From positions 434,001 to 498,000 of the forward strand of contig CBDAPN010000029.1 of assembly GCA_965198415.1 (NCBI GenBank): a stretch of 64,000 nt of DNA, written 5' to 3'. Source of the stretch: Endozoicomonas sp965198415. Lineage in GTDB: Bacteria; Pseudomonadota; Gammaproteobacteria; Pseudomonadales; Endozoicomonadaceae. Both the position numbers and the translations under genes were made by a program. The notes below the pieces were generated by a model. It ran no database searches. It worked only from the letters and a program-made list of their open reading frames with translations, and had not been told where the DNA came from. Below are positions 44,919-57,192 of this stretch, in pieces (position 1 is the first letter of the stretch; every line of letters starts with the position of its first letter).

Positions 44919-47900
44919 TTAAGCACTGCTATCGCCGTAATCCAGATTATTATTGTTAATCAGATTGTTAATAATTTCATTGTCATTTCCTCCAAGCGAT
45001 AGCAGATTGGTGTCTTTAAATGTTACCCGTTTGGTGACATCACCATCAGCATTGGTACTGATCTCCATCACAGTGTCGCTACCACTGGCTTTGAAGTGGA
45101 AGTAATCGTCAAGGCTGCTGTTTTCTTTCACCAGAATATCGTCCAGTTTCAACTGGTCGCCGTCATTAACACTGAAGTCGGTGATGACCAGTTCCGCCGG
45201 TTTTTCACTGCTGCCATTGGCATTAAAGTCAAAGGTGTCAGCGCCATCGCCACCCGTGGCGGTCACGGAGTCGTGGTTAATGATAAAGACATCATCACCG
45301 GTGCTGCCGAGCAATGTTTGCAAGGCGTTTTCGGAGGTATGGCTAAAGCCTGCGGTTTTATCCGTGATCGCATCAACAGCGTTGCCAGAACTATCCGTCA
45401 GGGAGCTGCCGCTGTAGCTGTACACCACCTGCTCACCGCCCGTTAGCCCTGAGCCGTCAAAGGTAACCGTGGCGCTATCACCGTTAGTGGTAACTGCCGT
45501 TACCGCCCTATCAACGCCATCAACCTTAACCGAGAAGTCGCCGTTAGTTGGCGTGCCGGCAATAGCTTCAGAGAAGCTGAGCATCAGATCGTTACCGGAG
45601 GCCAGCGAGGAGCTTAGCTCTGGCGCAGTAGTATCCACATCATTCGAGGCCAACAGATTGACTCTTAGGGTATGGCTAGTAGTGGCCGTATCGCCATTGG
45701 CTTCCGTTGCCGTTGCACTGAGGGTCAGGGTAAAGTCTGCAGTTAAATTCAATGTTGGCGTTAGGGACAATTTGCTCAAGTTCCAACCAGAAATATCAAC
45801 TGCCCTGCCATCGGCTCTTACGGTGTTTGTTCCGTCGGTAATGACACTGCCAGAAGGGATGCCAGACAGACTCGTTGTGATGGTTTCTGAACCCCCACTT
45901 GAGACAGAGCCCAGATCCAGAGGAATCACAGTGTCTTCAAGGCTGCTGATGGTGTAGTCGTAGGCTGGATCGTCGCTGGCTTCCAGTCGAACCTGCATCA
46001 GTTTAATGCCATCAATCCATGAGCCTTGAGCATCGTTATCTGCACTGGGCTCCTGAACTCGCAACATTTTGGTAGCATCACCAGTAGGCGGCAACTCAAT
46101 TCTCTGTACACTCCAATCAGCGGTTGGTGAGATCGTCTTGAGAAGATTGTCACCCCAGTAAATCTCTATTCCATCAGTCGTCGAACCAGGCCTTGCACGT
46201 ACCGCCATCTCCAGAACGTGAGGCTGACCATTGCTGGTATCCAGTTCATAGCTGATAAAATCCTGTACTGAATTTTTGAGTCAAGCTCCAACCACTGGTT
46301 CCCATCGTAGGCCGAAGCTCCTCCAACCCGGTTGTGAACCTCAAATGCCCCGGAACTTTCCCAATCACCTGGCCCACCTGAAACAGCACTCCAGCCTCCG
46401 GAGGCGGTTGCATATCCCTCAAAGTCCTCCTCGCTGATGACGTGCTTAGAGGTGTTGATAGCAAAGGTGGGTGCATCGGCCAGTGCTACGGAATCAATAA
46501 CTAGCTTATCCAGGGCACCGTTCACTGTCACAGTGACCACCTGATCAACCGAAGCGCCATTGCCATCACTAACAGTCACGGTGTAGCTTTGGGTGACTGA
46601 TTGTCCTGGGCCGAGGTTATCCAACTCGCTGTCTGCGACGGTGAAGGTCCAGTTTACCTTACCGTCGTTGCCAACTACTGGCGTAAAGGTACCGCGGTAA
46701 TCAGCGGAGCCTGGGGTTACAGCAACAGATAATGTGTCATTGGTATCCACGTCCGTTACAGTGAAGCTGCCGGTGTCAGTCAGTGTTGCGGTATTCGCAC
46801 TGCCGGTCAGCGTTATCGGTACGTTATTACCGCTGATATCCGTTACTGTACTGGCTACACCATCTTCAAACTGGTAGCCGTGGTAAGTATCACCGGATAG
46901 ATTGGGGACAAATTCTGATAAACTACGGGCGCCGTGCAGATTGGCAACTTCAGCCGCACTCAGGTCTCTGTTGACAATCAGCAGATCATCAATGGCCCCC
47001 TCCAGTGGAGCGTCTGGCGCCCAGTTACTTTTCCCGATGTAGTTATTGGTACGGACTTTCTCAGCAGGAGCACCACTGCCTTGTAAAGAACCTATTTCTG
47101 TACCGTTTTTGTAGATGGTCAGGAAACCGGTGTCGTCAACGGTGGCCGTGATATGAACCCATTCGCCCTCAGTAAAAACGTCTTTCACCATATACTGGTT
47201 AGGCTTGTTATCACTATCAAAAAAGTTAACGACGAGATTCCCTGTGTTGCGTTGATGGGCAATAACAATATTGTGCTGCGCCTGACCATCACCAAAATCG
47301 ATAATTCTTGACCAGAAACCATCTAAGTTGTCGTAGCGTGCCCAGGTAGCGATGGTCATGGAACCACCAGTCACCAGCCCATCAATTTGACCACTACCTT
47401 CTGTACCGTCCATCTCAAAAGCGTTACCAGAAGTACTTTCATGAATACTACCAGCTACATCGGTCACCTCGGTAATTGTCGGAACATCGTTGGTTCCGGT
47501 GATGTTGACAGATATCACCTTATCGACGGTGCCTCCGTTACCATCGTCCACGCTGACAGTGTAGTTCTGCGTTAGCGTTTGCCCTTCTGCAAGGTGGTCA
47601 ACGTCGGCATCTGCCACCGAGAAGCTCCAGTCCACCAGCTGCATGCCTTCGCCAGATGCTGTGTTGCTGAGTATCGGTGTAAAGGTACCAACATAATCAT
47701 TGGCTCCCGGAGTAACATTAAGGCTTGAAACATTGTCAGGATTCACCACCGCAACGGCGAAGTTGCCGTTGTCGGATAATGTAGTACCACCGGCGGTAAC
47801 ATCGGCTACCTCAGCAACCTCACCTGAATCATTGGTGGTATTGACGACAATGGCGCTGGTGCCAGCCAGAGAGTTCAGGCCATCAGGGTCTGGCAACGAA

Positions 47901-50900
47901 AGATTTGCAGTGCTTTCGGCGCCGTTGGCAATAGAACTTAGGTCAACGGTTTCAAAACTAACGTTATCAACATTGACCTGCACCCCTGAGAGATGAGCGA
48001 TCACAATAGAAATTGGCTTATCATTGCCAGCAAAGTCATTGGCAAAATCCCGACCATCCACTTCCAAAGTCAATTTTTCAAACTGACCTTCTGCGGGGTT
48101 AACGGCAGAGCTAGTGCCAATCACTTCATCGCCAGCCATTAGCCGGACTTCGTAATTGCCCATCCCAGCATCATGATAACGATTACCAATATCCACACTC
48201 AGACGATAAAACTGGTCAGTTGAGAAGGTAGTCTCAAGGGTCTGAGAGAGTTCGCCACCTTTTAAGTTGACAACGTTATCGCCATGTTTAACCCCGTCTT
48301 CAAACGCTGAGGTACCTGAGCCGCCGGGATTCCATACAACCACGCCACCGCCACCCGTATGATTCCATCCCGATGGTGTGGCAGTTATCCACTGACCATC
48401 GGTCAACGCATCGGCTTCAAAACTGGCGTTATTTACGGTAACCGCAGTAGCTGCACCATTAACCCCCGAAATCTGCGATTGAAAAACCAGCGAGCCAGCC
48501 TCTCGGTAATTCAAATCATCAATATTTTCGCCTTCACCAATGGTATGGCGGAAGACAAACTCGCGGCTGCCGCTGCCAGAGACATAAACCGCATTAGCTC
48601 CTAGCTGATCACTGCCATTGGGCATTTGATTGTTTAACATCAATAACAGTGGATCGCTATCACCGTCGTAGTTTTGCAGTTCTACTCTTTCACTGAAGCG
48701 AACCCGGATAAGAACTTCATCACCAACGCCGTAAGTGCCATCCGCTGTATCTGCAGTGACGTTGAGAATGGTGGCACCGGTTGTGGTAACTGCCACAGTG
48801 CTATCAGCCAAAGCATTTAGGTCGGCACGATCGGCAAACTCACTGCCAACAAACTCAGGGTTAACTGAGAGCATAAGATCATCGGCGTAGGTACCAAAGC
48901 CGTCGTTATCCAGCACTTTAGCTGCACCGCTATCCAATACCACTTCTAAGCGGTCACCGTAAATACGAACGGCGCCAATATCGGCTTGGGTCAGATTAAC
49001 GTTTTCATAACTGCCATCGGCCTGCTTTACGCTTAGGGTGAGCATACTCCAGTCAAAACGGGCCAGGTCGTCGCCCTGCAGGGTATGTCCCGCTGACTCA
49101 CCGTTATCCAGCAAAGCCTCGAAACCACTGCCACTCAACGTTAACAGCTGGTCATCCGTACCTTCCGGAGCGAGAGCGGCACCGCTGATGGTAATGTCTT
49201 GCGGCCCACTGCCAGCAACAGCCCAGCCATCATTTCCCTGACTGAAGTAGTCACCATCACCCACAATGATTTTTACCGCTCCATCCATAGAGGAGGCGCC
49301 GCCAAACTTGGCAATGGCGGTTGAGTATTCAAATTTGCTGCTGCCGGCAGAGTCAAAATAGGCGTACTTACTGTCAAAATGAACATAATTTCCCAATACT
49401 TCCAGAGACGGTGTTGTAGGCAAGAAAGCACGCAGGTCAATCGTATCGCTCTGTGAGGAGAAGTCCCAGATGGTGTCTATTTCGCCATCATCGCTGAGGA
49501 CAAAGGTATCGCTACCGCTGCCGCCTACCATAAAGTCTCGACCGCCGCCTCCGGCGATGATGTCATCGTCGGCGCCACCGTCCAGGTAGTCGTTACCTGA
49601 GCCACCTTTCAGGGTGTCATCGCCGTATTTACCAAACAGCTCCAGCCGCTGTGCAGTGTCGGCCTCATACTCACCAGTGCTTTTGTTAAAGCCGTCGGCT
49701 CCGGTATAGCCGGAACCGTCAAGCACATCGTCACTGTCGTTACCGAAGGCTCTTTCGACCTTGGCTGAAGCCATATTCAGATTAAGACTTTCACCGCTTT
49801 CCCCTTCCAACTTCACAGTATCAAAACCGACTCCGCCATCTACCGTTCCCTGGGAAAGATCCAAATTGTCTACGTAGAGTTTATCGTTGCCTTCACCGCC
49901 ATACAGATGGTCAACGCTGGACTTACTGCTTAAGGCATCGCCATCAAGGGTATCGTCCCCGGCATTACCAATAAGTACATCTTCACCTTCGCCACCGCGC
50001 AGGTAATCTACCTCACCAGTACCTTCCTGTTGCAGTAACTCCTCATTGAGGTTCATTTCGATATCTGAACCATCTGCCAGACGAAGGCGAATTAAGTTAT
50101 CAAAATCAGCTTTTTCACCAAAACGTGCCAACTGGTTGGCTGTATCGAAGCGGCCAGAGCCGTTGACATCAATAAATACACCAAAATTATTAACTTTTAC
50201 GTAGGAGTGGATGTTGTCAGCCGTAGCACTTGCAGGAAGGATGGTTTGCAGGTCAATCAGATCTCGCTGCCCTTCAATACTGGTGTAGTCGTAGAGTAAG
50301 TCGGAGCGTAAGTCATCGTCGGTGGTGGTTTCCAGAGTTATCACAAATTCGTCTTCACCAGAACCACCAATCAACATGTTTCGACCACTGCCACCAATGA
50401 TACGGTCATCCCCCTTACCACCGTCGAGCATGACGCCGTCACTATTACCTTGTAAGGTATCCGTGCCTTCTCGCCCATAGAGCCAGAGCTTATGGTCAGC
50501 TACTTTGTCATCTTTTGCTTGAGTACTTTGCGTGACCTCAGCGGCATCGATCAGTTCATTACCTTCACCACCAAAGGCCATGTCAACCTGATGATCAGCA
50601 ACCTTAAAGTTAAATATCTCACCCTGCTTACTTTCCAGACGACCAATTTTCGACGCCGGGTCAGATTCAGTTTGTACACTGTTAGAGAGTGTTTCGAATC
50701 TGCTAGCAAGCACTTCATCACTCTCAAAAGCTTCAGGGCCGTCTAATTTAACACCGGCCTGAGCGTAAATACTAAAAACAACCTGAACGTTGCCACCAAT
50801 TTGAACAGCAATTTCATTTAGCGAAAATACACTCTCATCAGTAAAGCGGGCAACTTTATTGTCTTCAGAAAAATCACCACTTCCGGTCGTGTCAATGAAT

Positions 50901-51568
50901 ACGCCATTTTCAGTAATGCTGAGATAATTTTTTAAATTACTTGCATCCACACCCTCTGGCAGGAGTTTACTAACATCAAGAATGTCTTTTTCAAAACGGG
51001 TTGATTTGAAGTCAAGAGTAACTACCGCATTAATATCGGATAAAACGTAGCGGTCAGCCCCACCACCACCAATATAGATATCATTGCCAGCTCCACCCTC
51101 CATAACATCATTACCATGCATGCCATAAAGAGTGTCGGCTCCGGCGGTTCCAGTTAAAGTGTCAGCCTGATTCGTTCCTTTAATGGTATTACCTTGCTCA
51201 GAACCTTCATCCGTAATGTTATCCATTAAGGGTGTGTTTGCCGTAGCTGACCAATCGAAGTGAATTACTGAAGTATCACCGACCTGAACCGCCACCATGG
51301 CATTCAGGCCCGGACTGCCAGAAGCAAACCTGGCAACTTGGCTGTCTTTTGAAAATTGACCAAGCCCTGATGAATCAATATAAACGCCATTAGCTGTAAC
51401 TTTTACGAACTGTTTTAAATTAGATGAATTAACCCCGTCTGCAGGCAGTAATTGACTAACATCAAGAACATCTTGCCTTGAAGAATTTGATTGAAAGTTA
51501 ATATCTTGGATTGCTTCGGAATTTTTTAGAGTGAAGGTTTGGTTGTTATTTTCTGGATTCATAATCAA
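44919..51568 (-). pseudogene. Giant RTX/VCBS/LamG type I secreted protein, split by a one-base frameshift
   Basis: Two minus-strand frames, 46166-51568 (1,800 codons) and 44919-46208, form one gene of about 2,215 residues. One added base near 46268 restores QVQDFISYELDTSNGQPHVLEM across the break. In order it has four copies of an 80-residue D-x-L-D-V-S-x-L-L-P module (about 30-105, 184-267, 425-505 and 699-775) between blocks of GGxGxDxLxG RTX calcium-binding repeats. A VCBS repeat (about 1300-1390), a LamG-like domain (about 1410-1560), a second VCBS repeat, a SwmB-like Ig domain and a C-terminal type I secretion target domain (ELVITDFSVNDGDQLKLDDI) follow. It is probably a surface or secreted adhesin. 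AAGGAG precedes the start (TTG at 51568 or ATG at 51562). No type I exporter genes are nearby. Confidence 0.82.
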
Positions 51569-51771
51569 GGTTACTCCTTTAAACTTGTTTAATTAAGCGT
51601 AGCCGAAAAAATAAGACAAAAGGATAAGTTAATTAATTAAAATTTTATTGACATTTAATAAATCAATTAGACAGATTAAGTCTGAACTACTCCAATTTAC
51701 CGCTTCATTGTTCAGACTCATGCCCTCGCTTCTAACCCCGGTACCTGAAATCGGAGCAAATCCTCAGTACA

Positions 51772-54700
51772 TCACGGATCTGCCCGCCCTCCATCGTGTA
51801 AGCTCACCTGGGCAATATCCATAAGCTCCCGATTGGCAACGGAAAACATGGCCAGATCAGCCTGTGGGGCGCTGCGAATTTCCGCCAGCATCGATTGCCA
51901 GCGGCAAATAAGGTCATGATTGTCCACCATCCAATGCTCAATGGTCTGCTCGATGGGAACCTCCTCTTCACACATCCCAATCAGCCCTTCGGCCAGCTTG
52001 CGTTGCTGCCAGTTCAGTTCATCCCGAGCACTGTCCCGGGCCAGAGATTGCCAATGACTGGTCACTTCCAACTGTGATAAAGCCTGACCAAACCAGTTTA
52101 AATCCAGACGCGAACCGATGGCGAAGAAGGTGCGAATCGCTACTTCCACCGGCACCCCAGTATCATCAGCAACCCGAATCACCGCCATGGCACTCAACAA
52201 ATAACGCTGCCCCGCCACCATCAGCGCCAACTCCCGTGGCACACCTTTGAGAACCAGATCTTCGACGGCCCGGTCCAGCTCCGTGCGTTCATCCTCACTG
52301 AGAGCGTCACTAAAACAGGCAAGAAAGCGCTCCACTTTCGGGCCAAAATGTTGCACGCACTCTGCCGGTACCAAATCCTGACGCTTGAGCCGGATTAACC
52401 AGCGTGTGGTTCGTCGTATCAACTTAATGAGCGAACGAATCATCGTATATTGCAAGTCACTGGAGATTTGGTGGTCTAAGGTTTCTACCATCTTCCAATA
52501 GCGGGGAATATCAAACACATCTCGTATAACACTAAAGGCTCGGGTAATTTCCGGTGCAGAGGCTCCGGTGGTCATTTCCAACCGGTGTATATAGGTAATA
52601 CCCACCGTATCAATCAGGTGGTTGGCAATCTGAGTGGCTATGATCTCACGGCGCAACCGATGCTGGGCAATTTCCTGCGGGTACTGCTCAACCAATACTT
52701 GTGGAAATGCGCTGAATAACTCCTGAGCGAGATACTCATTTTCTATCACCTGAGAGTTGAGCAGAGACTCCTTAAGATCGGCCTTGCTGTAGGAGATCAG
52801 CAGCGATAATTCGGGCCGGGTTAAACCGCGACCGCTGGCCATCCGCTCAGTAATCGCATCATTATCTGGTAAAAACTCAATGGTTCGGTCAAGTCGGCCG
52901 CGGGATTCGAGGTGGTCCATAAAACGACGATACTCGCCCATTCTAGAGGCAACGTCCGATGCAACCACAGAAATAGCCTGCGTCTGCCGGTAATTATTGG
53001 TCAACACCAAGGTGGCAACGTCATCGGTCATGCTTTCCAATAACTGGTTGCGCTGTTTGGTGGTCATATCACCACTAGCGACCAGGTCATTAAGCAAAAT
53101 TTTGATGTTCACCTCGTGATCAGAACAGTCAACGCCGCCGGAATTATCAATGAAATCGGTATTCAGGCCGCCACCGTGCAAAGCGTACTCCATGCGCCCA
53201 AGCTGGCTTAACCCCAGATTGCCCCCTTCACCCACCACTTTGGCACGCAACTCACAGCCGTTAATTCGCAAAGGGTCGTTGGCTTTATCGCCGACATCGG
53301 CGTGGGATTCATTCATCGATTTGATGTAAGTACCGATACCGCCATTCCAAAGCAAATCCACCGGCGCACGAAGCATACAGCGAATTAACTCATTAGGCGG
53401 CAAATGACTGGCAGTAATACCAAAACGTTGCTGCATCTGCTCACTGATAGGGATTGATTTTGCCTTACGGGAAAACACGCCTCCACCTACAGAGATCAAC
53501 GTGCGGTCATAGTCCGTCCAGCTAGAACGCGGTAACTGAAACAGCCGCTTACGCTCCACAAAGCTTGGGTATACCTCAGGATTGGGGTCAACAAAAATAT
53601 GCAAATGGTTAAAAGCGCCCACCAGCGCAATAGTCTCTGAGCTGAGCATGCCGTTGCCAAACACATCGCCGGACATATCGCCAATACCAATAGCAGTCAC
53701 TTCATCGCGCTGTACATTTACGCCCTGCTCGCGAAAATGCCGCTGAACCGACACCCAAGCTCCTTTGGCGGTGATGCCCATTTTTTTGTGGTCATAACCC
53801 ACGCTACCACCAGAAGCAAAGGCGTCTCCCAGCCAGAAGTTGTACTCTTCGGCAATGCTGTTAGCGATATCTGAAAACGTCGCGGTTCCCTTATCCGCCG
53901 CCACAACCAGATAACTGTCGCTTTCATCGTAAATAATGACATCACTCGGATTCACTACTGCGCCATCAAGCAGATTGTCAGTAATATCAAGCAGGCTGCG
54001 AATAAACGTCTTATAACAACGCACCCCCTCCTCCATAATGGCTTCGCGGCCGCCATTAACCGGCAGACGTTTGGGTACAAAGCCACCTTTAGCGCCCACC
54101 GGTACAATCAGAGCGTTTTTCACTTGCTGGGCTTTGACCAAGCCAAGAATTTCTGTTCTGAAGTCTTCCACCCGGTCAGACCAGCGCAAACCGCCCCGGG
54201 CCACCTTACCACCACGCAGATGCACACCTTCGACAATGGGCGAATAAACAAACACTTCAAACAGCGGCACGGGTCTTGGGATATCCGGTATCTCTCTGGC
54301 GGCCATTTTCAAAGAGATATACGACTTTGGTTCACCTTCTGCACTGCATTGATAAAAATTCGTTCTTTGGGTCGCCCGGATAATACTTTGATAACAACGT
54401 ATCAGCTTGTCTTCACTGAGCACTTCCACCTGATCAAGCGCCTCCAGTATCTTCTGCTGCAGCTGCTGCTGACGAGCCAAACGCTGGGTTTTGGACAACG
54501 GTAAGGCGGGATTAAATCGCACCTCAAATAGCTCCACCAGCAGTCGGGCAATAGCAATGTTATTGCACAGTGTTTCGGCAATGTAGCTCTGACTAAAGCC
54601 CACCCGAATCTGTTTCATATAACGAGAGTAAGCCCGCAGCATCGCCACCTGCCGCCAACTGAGGCCAGCAGACAACACCAGTCGGTTAAAGCGGTCATTC

Positions 54701-56640
54701 TCCGATTCCCCGAGCCAGATTTTCTCAAACGCCTCCTGAAAGGTGGCTCCTACTTTTTGGAAATCAAGGTGGATGCGCTGCTCAAAACTCAATTGAAAAT
54801 CATGAATCCAGATCTTCTCACCCGTACTGCTGCGAATCAGGTAGGGATACTCCCCAAGTACCCGCAGGCCAAGGTTTTCAATAATGGGAATCTGATCCGC
54901 CAGTGGTAGCGGCTCCACATAATGATAGAGCTTGAGGTGAACCTGATGATCCTTGTCATTCAAAGACCGGTAAAACCCCATGGCAATCGGGTGCCGGTCA
55001 TTCACCTTGTTGAAAAAATGCAGATCTGCTACGGCGGACTGGGGCTTAAAGGCTTCTTTATAAGCGGCACTGAAGCCATCGGCAAAACGAGAGATCAGCT
55101 TATTCCCCTTAACTTCGCCAAAGGTTTCCAGCGTGCCTTCCCTGAAATCATCCAGCCAAGAAGACGCCGCTTGAGTAATTTCCCTTGTAATTACCTCCAG
55201 ACTGTAATCAATGCGTCGTTTAAGTTTAAAAACAAAATGCACCCGAGCCAGAATAGACTCTGAAAAATAGGTGGTAAATTCACTGTCCTCCGCCTCCAGA
55301 CGATGGCAAAGAATGTTCGCTGCCCGCTGGCGAAAACTGGTGCTGTAAATATCTCTGGGCACAAACACCAAAGCCGAGCAGAAAGGGCCGTAATGATCCT
55401 GACGAATAAACACCTTAATCTGTTTTCGCTCCTGCATACGCAAGATAGACATGGCGGTTTCAAACAGCTCATCCTGAGTAGTCTGGAACAGCTCATCCCG
55501 GGGAAAAATCTCCAGAATCTGCACCAGATCTTTACCATGGTGGCTTCTCGGATCAAGGCCTGAGCGCTGAATAATAGCCGACAGTTTGTTACGAATGTGC
55601 GGTATGGCGTAAGGCGTCTTGCGGTAAACCGGCGAGGTGTACAACCCAACAATGCGAGCCTCACCCCTAACCTGCCCCTGCTCATCGTAACGGCGAATGG
55701 TAATGAAGTCCGGATACGCCGGCCGATGAACGCTGGAGCGAACCGATGCCTTGGAAAACGACAGCCGATCCTTAAAATCAAAGAGATCACCTTCAACCAA
55801 CGGCTCTAACGACAGCTGACCTCTCTCATCGTCACCCTGCACTGGTTTCAACAACCCACACAGCGAATCTGGCTGACGAACCAGACAATGGTTACCCTGC
55901 TGCTCTGTCAAAACCAGCGCTTCGTAACCCAAAAAAGTAAAGTTATCATCCAACAACCAGTGTAAAAATGCCTGTACTTCGTCTGTTTCTTTTAGTAAAT
56001 CGCTGGGCAACGACTTCAGCTTGCCCACATCTGCGGCCAGCTGCTCCACGTTGGCGGTCATCCGGCCAAAGTCATCCACCACCCGGCTGACATCACTGAG
56101 TACCCGATTCATCTGCACCGTTATTTTGTCGAGCTCTTGTTGATCCTCACAGCGATCAATTTCTAGATAAACAAACGTCTCCTGACTGATAAACTCCCCC
56201 GGAGCTTCCTCTTCACCAAAGCACAGCGTCATGTTTTCACTGCGGCGAGAGTAGAGCACGCCGTTACGCAACAAATGGATGGCATAGCCGTATTCATTTA
56301 ACTGCATCCGCACGGAGTCCACCACAAAAGGCATGTCCCGGTGCAAAATACGAATCACGGTTCGGGTGGCGTGCCAGCCATGGAGATTGTATTCCGGATT
56401 AATCACCTCAACCCGGGGCTGGCGTGGGTTGTGGTAGTGAATAAACTTCCAGAATGAGTGGGTTGCACCCAGCAAATCCTGCCAATTGCCCGCCAGTAAG
56501 TCCTGACTGGTGTCCAGTGAGTAATAGCGATAGACAAATTCCCGAAAGCTATCTAACTGCTCGGAAGGAACGCTTGCAGCGAGGCCATCAATGAGTTTAT
56601 CCAGCGTTTCTTCCCGATCCTGATTTGTTAACTGGCCCAT
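51772..56640 (-). CDS. gdhB: Large NAD-dependent glutamate dehydrogenase
   Basis: Catabolic GDH of the 180-kDa class, converting glutamate to 2-oxoglutarate and ammonia. It has 1,622 residues, essentially the Pseudomonas GdhB length. N-terminal ACT-like regulatory domains occupy about residues 1-500. The dehydrogenase core (about 700-1200) includes GGKVARGGLRWSDR and VPVGAKGGFV, with the substrate lysine in KGGF, and the Rossmann part with AIGIGDMSGDVFGNGML. A helical C-terminal domain ends the protein. GGAG lies 9 bases from the ATG. It stands alone between the RTX gene and the mobile-element region. Confidence 0.95.
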   Translation of the reverse strand: MGQLTNQDREETLDKLIDGLAASVPSEQLDSFREFVYRYYSLDTSQDLLAGNWQDLLGATHSFWKFIHYHNPRQPRVEVINPEYNLHGWHATRTVIRILHRDMPFVVDSVRMQLNEYGYAIHLLRNGVLYSRRSENMTLCFGEEEAPGEFISQETFVYLEIDRCEDQQELDKITVQMNRVLSDVSRVVDDFGRMTANVEQLAADVGKLKSLPSDLLKETDEVQAFLHWLLDDNFTFLGYEALVLTEQQGNHCLVRQPDSLCGLLKPVQGDDERGQLSLEPLVEGDLFDFKDRLSFSKASVRSSVHRPAYPDFITIRRYDEQGQVRGEARIVGLYTSPVYRKTPYAIPHIRNKLSAIIQRSGLDPRSHHGKDLVQILEIFPRDELFQTTQDELFETAMSILRMQERKQIKVFIRQDHYGPFCSALVFVPRDIYSTSFRQRAANILCHRLEAEDSEFTTYFSESILARVHFVFKLKRRIDYSLEVITREITQAASSWLDDFREGTLETFGEVKGNKLISRFADGFSAAYKEAFKPQSAVADLHFFNKVNDRHPIAMGFYRSLNDKDHQVHLKLYHYVEPLPLADQIPIIENLGLRVLGEYPYLIRSSTGEKIWIHDFQLSFEQRIHLDFQKVGATFQEAFEKIWLGESENDRFNRLVLSAGLSWRQVAMLRAYSRYMKQIRVGFSQSYIAETLCNNIAIARLLVELFEVRFNPALPLSKTQRLARQQQLQQKILEALDQVEVLSEDKLIRCYQSIIRATQRTNFYQCSAEGEPKSYISLKMAAREIPDIPRPVPLFEVFVYSPIVEGVHLRGGKVARGGLRWSDRVEDFRTEILGLVKAQQVKNALIVPVGAKGGFVPKRLPVNGGREAIMEEGVRCYKTFIRSLLDITDNLLDGAVVNPSDVIIYDESDSYLVVAADKGTATFSDIANSIAEEYNFWLGDAFASGGSVGYDHKKMGITAKGAWVSVQRHFREQGVNVQRDEVTAIGIGDMSGDVFGNGMLSSETIALVGAFNHLHIFVDPNPEVYPSFVERKRLFQLPRSSWTDYDRTLISVGGGVFSRKAKSIPISEQMQQRFGITASHLPPNELIRCMLRAPVDLLWNGGIGTYIKSMNESHADVGDKANDPLRINGCELRAKVVGEGGNLGLSQLGRMEYALHGGGLNTDFIDNSGGVDCSDHEVNIKILLNDLVASGDMTTKQRNQLLESMTDDVATLVLTNNYRQTQAISVVASDVASRMGEYRRFMDHLESRGRLDRTIEFLPDNDAITERMASGRGLTRPELSLLISYSKADLKESLLNSQVIENEYLAQELFSAFPQVLVEQYPQEIAQHRLRREIIATQIANHLIDTVGITYIHRLEMTTGASAPEITRAFSVIRDVFDIPRYWKMVETLDHQISSDLQYTMIRSLIKLIRRTTRWLIRLKRQDLVPAECVQHFGPKVERFLACFSDALSEDERTELDRAVEDLVLKGVPRELALMVAGQRYLLSAMAVIRVADDTGVPVEVAIRTFFAIGSRLDLNWFGQALSQLEVTSHWQSLARDSARDELNWQQRKLAEGLIGMCEEEVPIEQTIEHWMVDNHDLICRWQSMLAEIRSAPQADLAMFSVANRELMDIAQVSLHDGGRADP

Positions 56641-56807
56641 CCCTGGCTTCTCCGCTTATTTGAAAGTGTAAAGATAAAGTGCATTAAAAGTGGATTGATG
56701 TATTAATCCATCGGCCTTGGCAGCGCCATTTTGAAGCCTTGAAATCAGTCTGTTTTAACAAAATGGGACTCGCCGTTAGGATAGCGGGCTAAACCTGTGA
56801 TTTTTAT

Positions 56808-57165
56808 ATGACGTATTACTGTAAAGCCTGTGGCAGCAAACAAATCAAGCCCATCGCTCACAGCACTCATATAGAATCGTATTACCGGTACTCTGAGGAA
56901 CTGAGACGAAGACATTTATGCTGAAAATATCGCTATAAAGCCTATGAACCTGGAATCAAGAAGCTGAAAATACTGTTTTTGCTTATATTTTGGAAAACGA
57001 ACAGGCGAGATGTTTAACAAACTTAAAGCGCTTCTTGAGCCTTTTGGTATGGGAAAGTTTTACACAGATGATGGCTGTGAGATTTCAAAAAAAGAGTCGC
57101 AACGACCAAGTCTTTTTCTTCCAGAAAGCGACTGCGTCAGGAATCTCTTTGACCGTAAAAGCTAA
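56808..57165 (+). pseudogene. Decayed IS1-family element
   Basis: From the ATG at 56808 one frame reads MTYYCKACGSKQIKPIAHS, and after a stop continues YKAYEPGIKK. This resembles an InsA zinc finger followed by its Q/Y-x-A-Y-x-P-G motif. From the ATG at 57010 another frame reads MFNKLKALLEPFGMGKFYTD, the L-x-x-L-L-x-P-F-x-x-x-x-x-Y-T-D-D block holding a DDE aspartate in IS1 InsB. Stops and frameshifts disrupt both. The IS982 element abuts it directly on the right. Confidence 0.65.
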
Positions 57166-57192
57166 CATGGCTAATTAACGTGAGTTCGACGT

